From: Reyranella sp.
Lineage (GTDB): Bacteria > Pseudomonadota > Alphaproteobacteria > Reyranellales > Reyranellaceae
Reading direction: 5' to 3'
DNA length: 53,871 bases
NCBI RefSeq assembly: GCF_004296935.1
Contig: NZ_SCVH01000013.1
Span: 1 to 53,871, forward strand
Below, one piece after another: positions 26,318 to 36,270 of this stretch. Position numbers and translations under genes: made by a program. Position 1 is the first letter of the stretch. Each line of letters begins with the position of its first letter. Below the pieces are notes generated by a model. That model made no database searches and had not been told where the DNA came from. It saw only the letters and a list, made by a program, of their open reading frames with translations.

Positions 26318-26635
26318 CTAACGGGAGGTGTCGTCGAGATAGTACGAAAAGAAGAGGACACCCGTGGCGCCGGCCCCGAGGAGCCAGAAGAACGCCCGCG
26401 CCGCGTCGGCCACGAAGGCCGTCTCGGGCCACAGGCGGGCGATGGCCTCGGCTGCGAACTGGTGGCCGATCAGGCCGATCATCGTTCCCAGCATCAGCGA
26501 GATCGCCGCGTTCCAGACGTTGCGCGCCCCGCGCATGACCGGCCCCTCCCGCCGCTTGAGCGGCGAGGCGGGATCGGTCGGCACTGCCACGTTGGCAGCG
26601 GCGGCCGGTCGCGGCGCGGGGATCGGTCTTGCCAA
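26318..26635 (-). CDS. Small membrane protein of unknown function
   Basis: Up to 105 residues. Two hydrophobic segments (AAISLMLGTMIGLIGHQFA and FFWLLGAGATGVLFFSYYL) suggest two membrane passes. The start is uncertain: TTG at 26635 is six bases after the leuA stop with a GGTAGGG-like site, while the first ATG at 26536 would give 72 residues and keep both segments. It sits between leuA and pmbA in a tight leftward run. No family is recognised. Confidence 0.55.
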   Translation of the reverse strand: MARPIPAPRPAAAANVAVPTDPASPLKRREGPVMRGARNVWNAAISLMLGTMIGLIGHQFAAEAIARLWPETAFVADAARAFFWLLGAGATGVLFFSYYLDDTSR

Positions 26636-26641
26636 GCCGCC

Positions 26642-28511
<1,870 letters not shown>

Positions 28512-28567
28512 GATGGGGGCGAACTTCCCCGATTTGGGCGCATCCGTCAACCCAACGCACGGCAACA

Positions 28568-28598
28568 CGCCCCGCCCGGCGATGTCCCGGGCGGGGCG
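28568..28598 (-). terminator. Strong GC hairpin after the Tyr/Pro-rich gene
   Basis: CGCCCCGCCCGG and CCGGGCGGGGCG make a 12-bp perfect stem with a seven-base loop, 19 bases beyond the stop of the leftward gene at 28618. It lacks a T-run. It separates that gene from the leuA leader and may act as a terminator. Confidence 0.5.
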
Positions 28599-28617
28599 GC
28601 CGTTTGAAACCTCTCGC

Positions 28618-28953
28618 CTAGCGCAGGGGCAAATTGAGGCCGATGCTCAGGCTGCCGCCCGGATAGCCGTAGGCTGGATAGGCCGGCACATAGGCGACAG
28701 GCGCCGGGTAGACCATGACCGGCTGTGGGACGGCGTAGACCACCGGTGCCGGCGCATAATAGCGCACGTGCCCCGGCGGGACCTTCACGTAAGCCGGGCC
28801 ATAGTAGCCGGGGGCGTAGTATCCACGGCCCTTCTTCCAGCCATCGCCGGCCTCGGCGGTGCCGGCAAGGCCCAGGACGGCCACGCAGGCCGCGCAGGCC
28901 GTCAGAATGCTTCGGCCGCTCAGTCCACTCGGGAGCTTGTTCAGGTCGCGCAT
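28618..28953 (-). CDS. Exported Tyr/Pro-rich small protein
   Basis: 111 residues from the ATG at 28953, which has GGAGG six bases before it; two in-frame ATGs further up lack such a site. SILTACAACVAVLGLAGTAEAG is a signal peptide, probably cleaved after AEA. The mature part is low-complexity and rich in Tyr, Pro, Ala and Val (YYAPGYYGPAYVKVPPG, VMVYPAPVAYVPAYPAYGYPGG). Such small exported proteins are common in alphaproteobacteria, have no assigned function and may be envelope-associated. Confidence 0.7.
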   Translation of the reverse strand: MRDLNKLPSGLSGRSILTACAACVAVLGLAGTAEAGDGWKKGRGYYAPGYYGPAYVKVPPGHVRYYAPAPVVYAVPQPVMVYPAPVAYVPAYPAYGYPGGSLSIGLNLPLR

Positions 28954-29112
28954 TGCAGCCTCCATCAACTACAGGAAAACGCCGGCAAGTGCTGAACGTT
29001 GCGTTCGGATTATGGCGGCTATGAGGAGAGGCGTGCCCGGATCCTGCCAAGTTTCGCAGCCGCCTGTGAGCAGTCTGTGCTAGTCGGAAGGAAATCAGGG
29101 GAGGAAACAGCG

Positions 29113-30306
29113 ATGGCGGGTCCGTTGGCCGGCGTCAGGATTCTCGATTGCACGACGGTGGTGCTGGGACCGTGGGCCGCGCAGCAGCTGGGCGACCTCG
29201 GCGCCGACGTGATCAAGATCGAGCCGCCCGAGGGCGACACGACGCGCCAGCTCGGACCGGGCCGCAATCCCGGCATGGCTGCCTTCTATCTCGGCTGCAA
29301 CCGGTCCAAGCGCTCGATCGTGCTCGACCTCAAGCAGGACTCCGGCCGCAAGGCGCTGTTCAAACTGGCCGAGACCGCCGACGTGCTGATGCACAACTAC
29401 CGGCCCGACCCCGCCCGGCGCCTGGGCGTCGAATACGAGGCCTTCGAGAAGGTCAATCCGCGCCTGGTCTATCTCGCCACCTACGGCTATCGCGCCGCCG
29501 GGCCGATGGGACCGAAGGCCGCCTACGACGACATCATCCAGGCGGGCTCGGGCCTCGCCGCGCTGCAGAGCGTGGTGGCGGGCCAGCCGCGCTTCCTGCC
29601 CACCATCGTGGCCGACAAGACGAGCTCCAACGGCGTCGTCTCGGCTTTGCTGGCGGCCCTGTATGCGCGGGAAAAAACCGGGCAGGGCCAGTCGGTCGAG
29701 GTGCCGATGTTCGAGACGCTGGTCTCGTTCGTCATGGTCGAGCATCTCTACGGCGAGACCTTCCGGCCGGCGCTCGAGACGGCGGGCTACAAGCGCGTGC
29801 TCAACAAGGAGCGCCGGCCCTATCCGTCGAAGGACGGCTACTTCGCGCTGCTGCCCTACACCGACGGGCACTGGAAGGAGTTCTGCGGCCTGATCGGCCG
29901 GCCCGAGCTCGCTGCCGATCCGCGCTTCACCTCGCTCGCCAATCGCTTGAAGAACGTCGAGCACTACTATTCGACCCTGGCCGAGATCTGCGCCACCAGG
30001 ACCAACGCCGAATGGGTGGCGCTGCTCGGCAAGTCCAACGTGCCGCACGGGCCGGTCAACACGCTCGACGACCTGTTCGTCGATCCGCAGCTCGAGGCCA
30101 CCGGTTTCTGGAAGGAAGTCGATCATCCGACCGAAGGCCGGCTGCGCATGCCCGACATCCCGCCGCGCTTCAGCAAGACCAGGCCCGAGGTGACGCGCCT
30201 GCAGCCGCGGCTGGGCGAGCACAGCGTCGAGGTCCTCCAGGAGGCCGGCTTTACGGCCGGTGAAATCGACGCCATGCTGAAATCGGGTGCGACCAAGACG
30301 GCTTAG
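29113..30306 (+). CDS. CaiB/BaiF family (class III) CoA-transferase
   Basis: 397 residues, ATG at 29113 with GGGGAGGAAA upstream. Class III transferases move CoA between carboxylic acids. The N-terminus GPLAGVRILDCTTVVLGPWAAQQLGDLGADVIKIE is diagnostic. The catalytic Asp is expected in AAYDDIIQAGSGLAAL (about 140), and RPYPSKDGYFALLPYTDGHWKEFC follows. The substrate is unknown. It stands 39 bases before a Bug receptor gene, a common pairing in Bug-rich genomes, which suggests uptake and CoA-activation of one carboxylate. A remnant of a second copy is found at 31339-31404. Confidence 0.93.
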   Translation: MAGPLAGVRILDCTTVVLGPWAAQQLGDLGADVIKIEPPEGDTTRQLGPGRNPGMAAFYLGCNRSKRSIVLDLKQDSGRKALFKLAETADVLMHNYRPDPARRLGVEYEAFEKVNPRLVYLATYGYRAAGPMGPKAAYDDIIQAGSGLAALQSVVAGQPRFLPTIVADKTSSNGVVSALLAALYAREKTGQGQSVEVPMFETLVSFVMVEHLYGETFRPALETAGYKRVLNKERRPYPSKDGYFALLPYTDGHWKEFCGLIGRPELAADPRFTSLANRLKNVEHYYSTLAEICATRTNAEWVALLGKSNVPHGPVNTLDDLFVDPQLEATGFWKEVDHPTEGRLRMPDIPPRFSKTRPEVTRLQPRLGEHSVEVLQEAGFTAGEIDAMLKSGATKTA

Positions 30307-30345
30307 ACCGCCGGCAAAATCAAAGTGCGCGCCGGGGAGGCGTCC

Positions 30346-31317
30346 ATGATCTATCGGCGTAATCTTTTGGCCGTCGGCGCCGCCGCCATGCTGCCGGCGC
30401 CCGCCATCGCCCAAGCGCCGTGGCCCAACAAGCCGATCAAGATCATCGTCACCTATCCGCCGGGCGGGCTGACCGACGTCTTTGCCCGCGCCTATGGCGA
30501 CTATGTCTCGCAGAAGACCGGCCAGCCGGTCGTGGTCGAGAACAAGGCGGGCGCCGCCGGCGCGATCGGCGCCGAGCTGGTGAAGCAGGCGCCGCCCGAC
30601 GGCTACACGCTGATGTTCACCAACTCGACCACGATGATGCAGAACAAGGTGCTGTTCAGGAAACTGCCCTACGACCCCGACAAGGACTTCACCCTGGTCG
30701 CCTGGTTCAACACCGGCCACCTGCCGACGGCGGTCAACAAGGACGTGCCGGTGAATACCATCCCTGAGTTCGCCGCCTGGGCGAAGGAGCGCAAGGTGTC
30801 GGCCGCGACCTACGGCGCCGGCTCCTACGCCCATGTCGTGGCGGTGACGCTCAACAAGCACTACGGGCTCCAGATGGAGCCGGTCCATTATCGCGGCGAG
30901 TCGCTGATGTGGCAGGACATGGCCTCCGGCGCCGTCCAGATCGCCAGCGGCAGCTATGCGACCATGCTGCCGTTCGTGCAGTCCGGCGCCGTCAAGGTGA
31001 TCGCCGTGCCGACCATGGAGCGCATGAAGAAGCTGCCCAACGTGCCCACCTACTACGAGCAGGGTCTGACCGAGAAGGCGTTCCAGGTGCGCGGCTGGGT
31101 CGGCTGCGCGGCACCCGTCGGCACGCCGGATGCGATCGTGCAGAAGCTTTCCGACCTGATGGTCGAGGGCGGCAAGACCGAGCGCATCCAGGGGATCATC
31201 AACACCTTCGGCATCGACGAGGCCGCCCGCGACCGTGTCTATTTCAAGAAGGTCATCGACGACGAAGGTCCGGTCTGGCTCGAGGTCATCAAGAGCCTGA
31301 ACATCGAGCCGCAATAG
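30346..31317 (+). CDS. Bug/TctC family periplasmic solute receptor (copy 1)
   Basis: 323 residues, ATG at 30346 with GGGGAGG upstream. The N-terminus MIYRRNLLAVGAAAMLPAPAIAQAPWP is an export signal with an arginine pair. The mature start WPNKPIKIIVTYPPGGLTDVFAR and later ENKAGAAGAIGAELV and PDGYTLMFTNSTT are typical of tripartite tricarboxylate transporter receptors, which bind carboxylates in the periplasm. No TctA or TctB membrane gene is near, so it is an orphan receptor. The next gene is a close paralogue. Confidence 0.93.
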   Translation: MIYRRNLLAVGAAAMLPAPAIAQAPWPNKPIKIIVTYPPGGLTDVFARAYGDYVSQKTGQPVVVENKAGAAGAIGAELVKQAPPDGYTLMFTNSTTMMQNKVLFRKLPYDPDKDFTLVAWFNTGHLPTAVNKDVPVNTIPEFAAWAKERKVSAATYGAGSYAHVVAVTLNKHYGLQMEPVHYRGESLMWQDMASGAVQIASGSYATMLPFVQSGAVKVIAVPTMERMKKLPNVPTYYEQGLTEKAFQVRGWVGCAAPVGTPDAIVQKLSDLMVEGGKTERIQGIINTFGIDEAARDRVYFKKVIDDEGPVWLEVIKSLNIEPQ

Positions 31318-31338
31318 CGACCGCCACAACTCCGCCTT

Positions 31339-31404
31339 GAAGCCGCCTTTACGGCTGCCGCAATCGCAGCCATGCTGCAGGCTGGCGCGACAAAGACGGC
31401 ATAG
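31339..31404 (+). pseudogene. Remnant of a second CoA-transferase C-terminus
   Basis: 22 codons including the stop read EAAFTAAAI, then AAMLQAGATKTA and TAG. They align without gaps to the last 21 residues of the CoA-transferase at 29113-30306 (EAGFTAGEI, DAMLKSGATKTA), with 15 of 21 identical, and the bases TAGACCG after both stops also agree. The rest of the gene is missing. This is a fossil of a duplicated CoA-transferase plus Bug unit. Confidence 0.8.
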
Positions 31405-31444
31405 ACCGTCGCAGTAAACCCGTCGCGCCGCAGGGAGGAAGAGA

Positions 31445-32437
31445 ATGACCGTTCGTCCGTCGCGGCGTGAAGTGCTGCGTTTTGGTTCCGTTGCCGTCGC
31501 CGCCGCGGCTCTGCCGGCTACCGCCATCGCCCAGGCCCCCTGGCCGAGCAAACCCATCCGCATCATCGTCGGCTATCCGGCCGGCGGCCTCACCGACACC
31601 TTCGCCCGCGCCTATGGCGACTTCATCTCGCAGAAGACCGGCCAGCCGGTCTCGGTCGAGAACAAGGCCGGCGCCAGCGGCGCCATCGCCGCCGAGCAGG
31701 TGAAGAACGCGGCACCGGACGGCTACACGCTGATGTGGACGATCTCGACCACGATGATCATGAACAAGGTGCTGTTCAAGAAGCTGCCCTACGATCCGGA
31801 CAAGGACTTCGCCCTGATCTCGTGGATGGATGCCGGCCACCTGCCGTTCATCGTCAACAAGAACGTGCCGGCGAAGAACCTCGCGGAATTCGCCGCCTAC
31901 GCCCGCAACAACAAGGTGAGTGTCGGCACCTATGGCGCCGGATCTTATAGCCACGTCGCCGTCGAGGCGCTGAACCGCCACTACGGGCTCAAGATGGAGG
32001 CCGTTCACTATCGCGGCGAGGCGCCGATGTGGACCGACGTGATGTCGGGCGCGATCCAGGCCGGCAGCGGCAGCTTTGCCGCGGCGTCCAGCGTGCTGCA
32101 GAGCGGCAACGGCCGCGCGATTGCCGTGCCGACCAAGGAGCGGATGAAGAAGCTGCCGGACGTCGGCACCTTCTACGAGCAGGGCGTCACCGACATCGCC
32201 TTCCAGGTCCAGGGCTTCATTTGCCTGGTCGGCCCGGCCGGCATGCCCAAGGAGATCGTGAAGAAACTCTCCGACATGATGATCGAGGCCGGCAAGAGCG
32301 AGCGCATCCAGAAGATCCTGGATACCTTCGGCATCGACCGGGCGGCCCAGGACCAGGCCTTCTTCGAGAAGTTCATGGCCGAGCAGGGCCCGGTCTGGAT
32401 CGACCTGGTCAAGGGGCTGAACCTCGAGCCACAGTAA
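31445..32437 (+). CDS. Bug/TctC family periplasmic solute receptor (copy 2)
   Basis: 330 residues, ATG at 31445 with GGGAGGAAGAG upstream. The signal region has MTVRPSRREVLRFGSVAVAAA, a twin-arginine-like RRE-L pattern, then PATAIAQAPWPSKPIRIIVG. Long identical stretches with copy 1 (GGLTDTFARAYGDFISQKTGQPV, LPYDPDKDF, TYGAGSY, HYGLKMEAVHYRGE) show recent duplication. The ligand pockets probably differ, since the mid-region replacements are clustered. It is also an orphan receptor. Confidence 0.93.
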   Translation: MTVRPSRREVLRFGSVAVAAAALPATAIAQAPWPSKPIRIIVGYPAGGLTDTFARAYGDFISQKTGQPVSVENKAGASGAIAAEQVKNAAPDGYTLMWTISTTMIMNKVLFKKLPYDPDKDFALISWMDAGHLPFIVNKNVPAKNLAEFAAYARNNKVSVGTYGAGSYSHVAVEALNRHYGLKMEAVHYRGEAPMWTDVMSGAIQAGSGSFAAASSVLQSGNGRAIAVPTKERMKKLPDVGTFYEQGVTDIAFQVQGFICLVGPAGMPKEIVKKLSDMMIEAGKSERIQKILDTFGIDRAAQDQAFFEKFMAEQGPVWIDLVKGLNLEPQ

Positions 32438-32451
32438 GTCCCGTATCGGAC

Positions 32452-32482
32452 GGCCGGCGGGCAGGGGAACGCCCGGGCGGCC
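32452..32482 (+). terminator. Hairpin after the second Bug receptor
   Basis: GGCCGGCGGGC pairs imperfectly with GCCCGGGCGGCC around an eight-base loop, 14 bases after the stop, followed by the moderately T-rich TTTGGTTCTT. A plausible terminator. The rest of 32438-32602 shows no gene I can support. Confidence 0.45.
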
Positions 32483-32602
32483 TCCGCGTTTGGTTCTTCA
32501 GGTATTTACTTTCGGTTGTTTGCACGGGATAAAAGAACGTGTAGAGCAACTGAAAGTTGTATGGCGCCAAGGCGCCTTCAGACCTGAAGAGGATCTCGCT
32601 TC

Positions 32603-33253
32603 ATGGCTCTCGACGTCTATGTCGGGTCGCTCACGCGATACTATGGCGGTTCGGACAACCCGATCGCGGCCTTTGCAAAGAGTCCCGAGCGTCTTCATCC
32701 GGCTGTTCTCGCCTGGCGCTCGGCGTTGACCGAACGGCTGGGCGGCAATATTGCCGCGCCGCTCGACTGGGATGAAACAGCCGGGGCGCCGCATTTCATC
32801 GGCCGGCCGGGATGGGACGGATGGGCGGCGCTGGTGCTGTGGGCGGCCCATGCCGAGCATCCGCTGGTCGGTCGCCCCGACACCCTGCCCGACGAATGGG
32901 AGAACGACGCGGCGCTCGCGCACAGCAACGCCGAGGGCTTCCGCTCGCGCTATTCCCATCTCGTGCGCCATGTCGAGCTGTGGTTGCCCAGCCCGTTTCC
33001 CTTCACCTTCGACGGCCAGGATGTCGGCGGCCGCCGGGCGGTCATCGGCTCGGCGCCGACGCTTCTGCGCCAGCTTGCCGATCTCAATGGCGCAACCTGG
33101 AAGGCCGGCGACGGTATGGTGGCGGGATGGGGTCGCAAGCCGCCGCCCGACAAGGCGCCCCTGGAATTGCGTGCCCGCTACGGCTTCGCGGCGATGGTGC
33201 AAGCCGCACAAAAGGCGGTCGACCACCGCCTGCCGATGAAGCTCGACTACTGA
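32603..33253 (+). CDS. Conserved hypothetical protein, soluble
   Basis: 216 residues starting MALDVYVGSLTRYYGGSDNP, with GAAGAGG 11 bases before the ATG. No signal peptide or membrane segment is seen. Trp-rich stretches (PGWDGWAALVLWAAHAEHP, WKAGDGMVAGWG) and a C-terminal LRARYGFAAMVQAAQKAVDHRLPM helix are notable. I do not recognise a functional family. It stands alone, ending in a strong terminator. Confidence 0.75.
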   Translation: MALDVYVGSLTRYYGGSDNPIAAFAKSPERLHPAVLAWRSALTERLGGNIAAPLDWDETAGAPHFIGRPGWDGWAALVLWAAHAEHPLVGRPDTLPDEWENDAALAHSNAEGFRSRYSHLVRHVELWLPSPFPFTFDGQDVGGRRAVIGSAPTLLRQLADLNGATWKAGDGMVAGWGRKPPPDKAPLELRARYGFAAMVQAAQKAVDHRLPMKLDY

Positions 33254-33259
33254 CAACAA

Positions 33260-33296
33260 ACCGCCCGCAACGTGGGTACGTTGCGGGCGGTCTTTC
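33260..33296. terminator. Intrinsic terminator shared by two convergent genes
   Basis: ACCGCCCGCAACGT (33260-33273) and ACGTTGCGGGCGGT (33278-33291) form a perfect 14-bp stem with a four-base loop, then CTTTCC rightward. Leftward, AAACC... follows TTTGTTGTCA on the other strand, so it may serve both directions. Confidence 0.75.
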
Positions 33297-33316
33297 CGCC
33301 GATCAGGGACGGGAGA

Positions 33317-33736
33317 TCAGGCCGTGGGAGGCACGGCCGGCGGCGCGGGCGGACGGCCCTGGCGGTCGGCCATGAACTGGTCGAACTCGGCGCGGTCCTT
33401 GGCGGCCCGCAGCTTGTCGAGATAGTCCCGGAACTCGCGCTGATCCTCCTCGAGCTTGCGCAGCGTCTCCTCGCGGTATTCGTCGAAGGCGACGTTGCCG
33501 CTCGAGGCGTCGCGGCCCCAGCGATGACGGCGCTTCCAGTCGCGGAACTCGGCGCGGGCGGAGCTGCCGTCCGGCGTATTCCAGTGGCCATAGCGCTTCG
33601 AGCAAAACATGCGTCCACTCCATTTCAGATAAACCAGAAGGGCGATGCCGACCGGCCAGAACAGGATGAAGCTGAGCACCATCAGGGCGATCCATGCCGG
33701 CCTGCCGATGTCGTCTATTTTCGAGATCAGGCCCAT
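33317..33736 (-). CDS. DUF2852 membrane protein
   Basis: 139 residues from the ATG at 33736. An N-terminal membrane segment (PAWIALMVLSFILFWPVGIALLVYL) is followed by a positively charged soluble tail and a coiled-coil-like EEDQREFRDYLDKLRAAKDRAEFDQFM. WSGRMF and GNVAFDEYREETLRKLE fit the alphaproteobacterial DUF2852 family of unknown function. Its promoter region carries a 25-base inverted repeat that also occurs in half-form at the tetR start, so it is probably repressed by that TetR protein. Confidence 0.78.
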   Translation of the reverse strand: MGLISKIDDIGRPAWIALMVLSFILFWPVGIALLVYLKWSGRMFCSKRYGHWNTPDGSSARAEFRDWKRRHRWGRDASSGNVAFDEYREETLRKLEEDQREFRDYLDKLRAAKDRAEFDQFMADRQGRPPAPPAVPPTA

Positions 33737-33765
33737 GTGGAGCCCCCCTTTTGCTGCTGTTAACG

Positions 33766-33790
33766 ATGTAAATGTTAACGACATTTACAT
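33766..33790. promoter_or_regulatory. Inverted-repeat operator upstream of DUF2852
   Basis: Perfect 10-bp arms ATGTAAATGT (33766-33775) and ACATTTACAT (33781-33790) are separated by five bases, 29 bases before the DUF2852 start. The inner pattern ATGTAAA-N5-TTAACAT on the gene strand recurs at the tetR start. Best explained as a TetR operator. Confidence 0.65.
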
Positions 33791-33832
33791 TGGGTACTCC
33801 CGCCCCGGGAGTCAAGGGGGCCCCGGCGGTAA

Positions 33833-34465
33833 TCAGGCCTTTTGTGGGAAGCCCAACCCCTGGAGATAGATGAGGACCTCCGATTCGAGCAGTTCCTCGG
33901 CCGTCATGGGCAGCGGCCGGCGGCCGGCGTCGCCGCGCCCGAACAGCGAGGCGATGCCGTGCGACATCGACCAGATGTGCAGGCTCATCATCAGGGCGGG
34001 CGGCCGCTTGCCGGCCGGCAGCAGGGTGACCAGCACGTCGGCCGCCGACCGCAGCACGCCGAAGGCGCGGTCGGAGGCGGCGCGCAGGTCGGGGCTGAGA
34101 TCGGGCGGCAGGCCCGATTCGAACATGGCGGCGTAGTAGGCGGGCTCGGCGCGGGCGAAGGCGAGGTAGGCCTTGCCGACGTTGTTGAAGGCCGTCATCG
34201 CGTCGGGCTTGCCGCCGTTCCAGCCGGTGGCGAGCATCGCCTCGAAGCGCTGGAAGCCCTCGCGCGCCACGTCGGCCAGCAGCGCCTCGCGGTCGCGGAA
34301 GTGGCGATAGGGCGCGGCCGGGCTGACACCCGCCGAACGCGCGGCGTCGGCGAAGGTGAAGCCCGCCGGGCCCTTCTCCTTGATCAGGTCGCGCGCGGCC
34401 TGGATCAGCGCCTCGCGCAGATTGCCGTGATGGTAGGCGCGCTCGGCGCGCTTCTTCCAGCTCAT
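33833..34465 (-). CDS. TetR-family transcriptional repressor
   Basis: 210 residues from the ATG at 34465. The N-terminal helix-turn-helix is FTFADAARSAGVSPAAPYRHFRDREALLADVA (about 38-69), the TetR DNA-binding signature. The C-terminal ligand domain is of the TetR_C WHG type (YLAFARAEPAYYAAMFESGLPPDL and HIWSMSHGIASLFGRG). The frame is open 16 codons further up, but that part lies over the operator. The start codon overlaps the inverted repeat at 34464-34482, indicating autorepression. The likely target is the DUF2852 gene just downstream. Confidence 0.9.
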   Translation of the reverse strand: MSWKKRAERAYHHGNLREALIQAARDLIKEKGPAGFTFADAARSAGVSPAAPYRHFRDREALLADVAREGFQRFEAMLATGWNGGKPDAMTAFNNVGKAYLAFARAEPAYYAAMFESGLPPDLSPDLRAASDRAFGVLRSAADVLVTLLPAGKRPPALMMSLHIWSMSHGIASLFGRGDAGRRPLPMTAEELLESEVLIYLQGLGFPQKA

Positions 34466-34482
34466 GTTAAGAGAGTTTACAT
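34464..34482. promoter_or_regulatory. Inverted-repeat operator at tetR start
   Basis: ATGTTAA (34464-34470), five bases, TTTACAT (34476-34482). Arms match the half-sites upstream of DUF2852 with the same five-base spacing. The site covers the tetR start codon and the sequence just before it. Confidence 0.6.
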
Positions 34483-34566
34483 TAAAGCGCCCCGCAGCAA
34501 TAGCGGGCAACAATAGAGAGCAGCTTGTGCGTTGCGTCGCGCCCGTCCATGTGGCCGGATGCGGGT

Positions 34567-35001
34567 ATGGCTCTCATTTTTGAACTGCGCTCCTCAAACT
34601 CCTCCGACCTGGCTTTCTGCTGGCCGATTTATCGTGAGGCGACGCAACCGCTGACCGAGGCGCTGACGCAATGGAACGAGGCGGCCCAGCGGAAGCTCAT
34701 CGAACAGGCCGTCGGGCACGCCGGGACGTCGATCCTGAAGGCCGAAAACGCCGATGCGGGCTGGTTGCAGGTCGAGGAAACGCGAAACGCCGTGCAGCTC
34801 CGCCATCTTTATCTGGCGGCGCCGATGCGCAATCGCGGCCTGGGCAGCGCCTTCCTCGTCTGGATGAAGGAGCGGGCCGACCGCAAGCGCAAGGATCTCG
34901 TCCTGGAAGTGATGACCAACAATCCGGCGCAGCGGCTCTACGAGCGCCTGGGCTTCAAGCCGCTGACGACCGCCGGCAACAAGGTCACCATGCGGTACTG
35001 A
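34567..35001 (+). CDS. GNAT-family N-acetyltransferase
   Basis: 144 residues from the ATG at 34567; another in-frame ATG 18 bases upstream is possible. The acetyl-CoA-binding motif A is AAPMRNRGLGSAFLVWMKERA (R-N-R-G-L-G pyrophosphate loop), preceded by the strand VQLRHLYL. Motif B is NPAQRLYERLGF. The substrate is unknown: GNAT proteins acetylate amines of small molecules or proteins. It starts about 100 bases from the divergent tetR gene. Confidence 0.88.
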   Translation: MALIFELRSSNSSDLAFCWPIYREATQPLTEALTQWNEAAQRKLIEQAVGHAGTSILKAENADAGWLQVEETRNAVQLRHLYLAAPMRNRGLGSAFLVWMKERADRKRKDLVLEVMTNNPAQRLYERLGFKPLTTAGNKVTMRY

Positions 35002-35038
35002 CCGCGAGTCGGACGGACAAATCGGGCGGAGACTCACA

Positions 35039-36130
35039 ATGGAACTGTGGACGACGACCGTCGCCTCGGCACGCGGCGCGCAACGCAGTGCGCAGGAAAT
35101 CGAGGCGGCCGGGTGGGACGGCATGCTCGTCGTCGATTCGCAGAACCTCTCCGGCGATCCCTATGTCTCGCTCGCCCTGGCTGCGACCGTCACCACGCGC
35201 ATCGGCCTCGGCACCGGCGTCACCAATTCGGTCACGCGCCATGCCGCGGCGACCGCGACGGCGATCGCCAGCGTCAACCGCATCTCCAACGGCCGCGCCG
35301 TGCTCGGCATCGGCCGCGGCGATTCGGCCCTCGCCCATCTCGGCCGCGCGCCGGCGCGCTTGGCGCAGTTCGAGCGCTACCTGCGGCAGCTCCAGCTTTA
35401 CCTCGCCGGCGACTCCGTGAGCTTCGACGACATCGACATTCCGGCCGACGTCGCGCCGCCGTTGTCGGCTCTGCATCTCCACGACGCCCCACCGGCCAGC
35501 CGCATCGGCTGGATCGCCGATGGCCTGAAGACTGGTGCCAAAGGCAACACCAAGATCCCGGTCGAGGTCGCCGCCAGCGGTCCCAAGGTGATCGCCATGT
35601 CCGCCCTTCATGCCGAGCGGGTGATGTTCACCCTCGGCGCCGATACCGAGCGCCTGGCCTGGGGCATCGAACTGGCAAAGAAGACCCGCCGGGACGCCGG
35701 CCTCGATCCCGACGCCATCGCTTTTGGTGCCTATGTGAACCTGGGCTGCCACAGCAATGTCGCGGCAGCGCGCGGCCTGGTGCGCGGCGGCCTCACGACC
35801 TTCGCACGCTTCTCGGTGATGCACGGCAAGGCCAACGGTCCGGTCTCGACGGGAGATGCCGCCGTGCTGGAGAGACTGCGCAGCAACTACGACATGCGCA
35901 AACACACCCAGGGCGATTCGCGCCAGGCCGGCACGCTGACCGACGACTTCGTCGACCGCTTCGCCATCGTCGGCACGCCCGACCGCTGCATCGAGCGCCT
36001 GCGCTCGCTGGCTGCCCTCGGTCTCGACAAGGTGGCGATCAGCGGTGGCATGCGCGGTGCTTCGGCGGAAGATGCTGCGGTGAGCAAGCAGTTCGTCGCC
36101 GAGCAGGTGCTACCGGGGATGCACTCGTAG
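35039..36130 (+). CDS. LLM-class (luciferase-like) flavin- or F420-dependent oxidoreductase
   Basis: 363 residues. The luciferase-like TIM barrel shows in GWDGMLVVDSQNLSGDPYVSLALAA, RIGLGTGVTN, TAIASVNRISNGRAVLGIGRGDSALAHLGR and a C-terminal IVGTPDRCIERLRSLAALGLDKVAISGG. The GIGRGDSA phrase and the early WDGM resemble the F420-dependent methylenetetrahydromethanopterin reductase-like branch, but FMN is equally possible. The substrate is unknown. It starts 37 bases after the GNAT gene. Confidence 0.87.
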   Translation: MELWTTTVASARGAQRSAQEIEAAGWDGMLVVDSQNLSGDPYVSLALAATVTTRIGLGTGVTNSVTRHAAATATAIASVNRISNGRAVLGIGRGDSALAHLGRAPARLAQFERYLRQLQLYLAGDSVSFDDIDIPADVAPPLSALHLHDAPPASRIGWIADGLKTGAKGNTKIPVEVAASGPKVIAMSALHAERVMFTLGADTERLAWGIELAKKTRRDAGLDPDAIAFGAYVNLGCHSNVAAARGLVRGGLTTFARFSVMHGKANGPVSTGDAAVLERLRSNYDMRKHTQGDSRQAGTLTDDFVDRFAIVGTPDRCIERLRSLAALGLDKVAISGGMRGASAEDAAVSKQFVAEQVLPGMHS

Positions 36131-36270
36131 TCTTCCGAACCGCGCGCGGTCGGGAAAATCGCGAGCACTCCTTGTCAGGTTCATGAAAGCTGTCGCGCCT
36201 ATAGGAGGAACAGGCGTGCAGGGCTTTGCAGCGTCGCAGCGAGGGATCGGCCAATGACGGCGAGACCACA

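Noticed and set aside
29095-31566. 823-codon leftward ORF opposite the CoA-transferase and Bug genes
   Set aside because: His/Arg/Gly-rich shadow frame with no motif; the forward strand holds well-known families.
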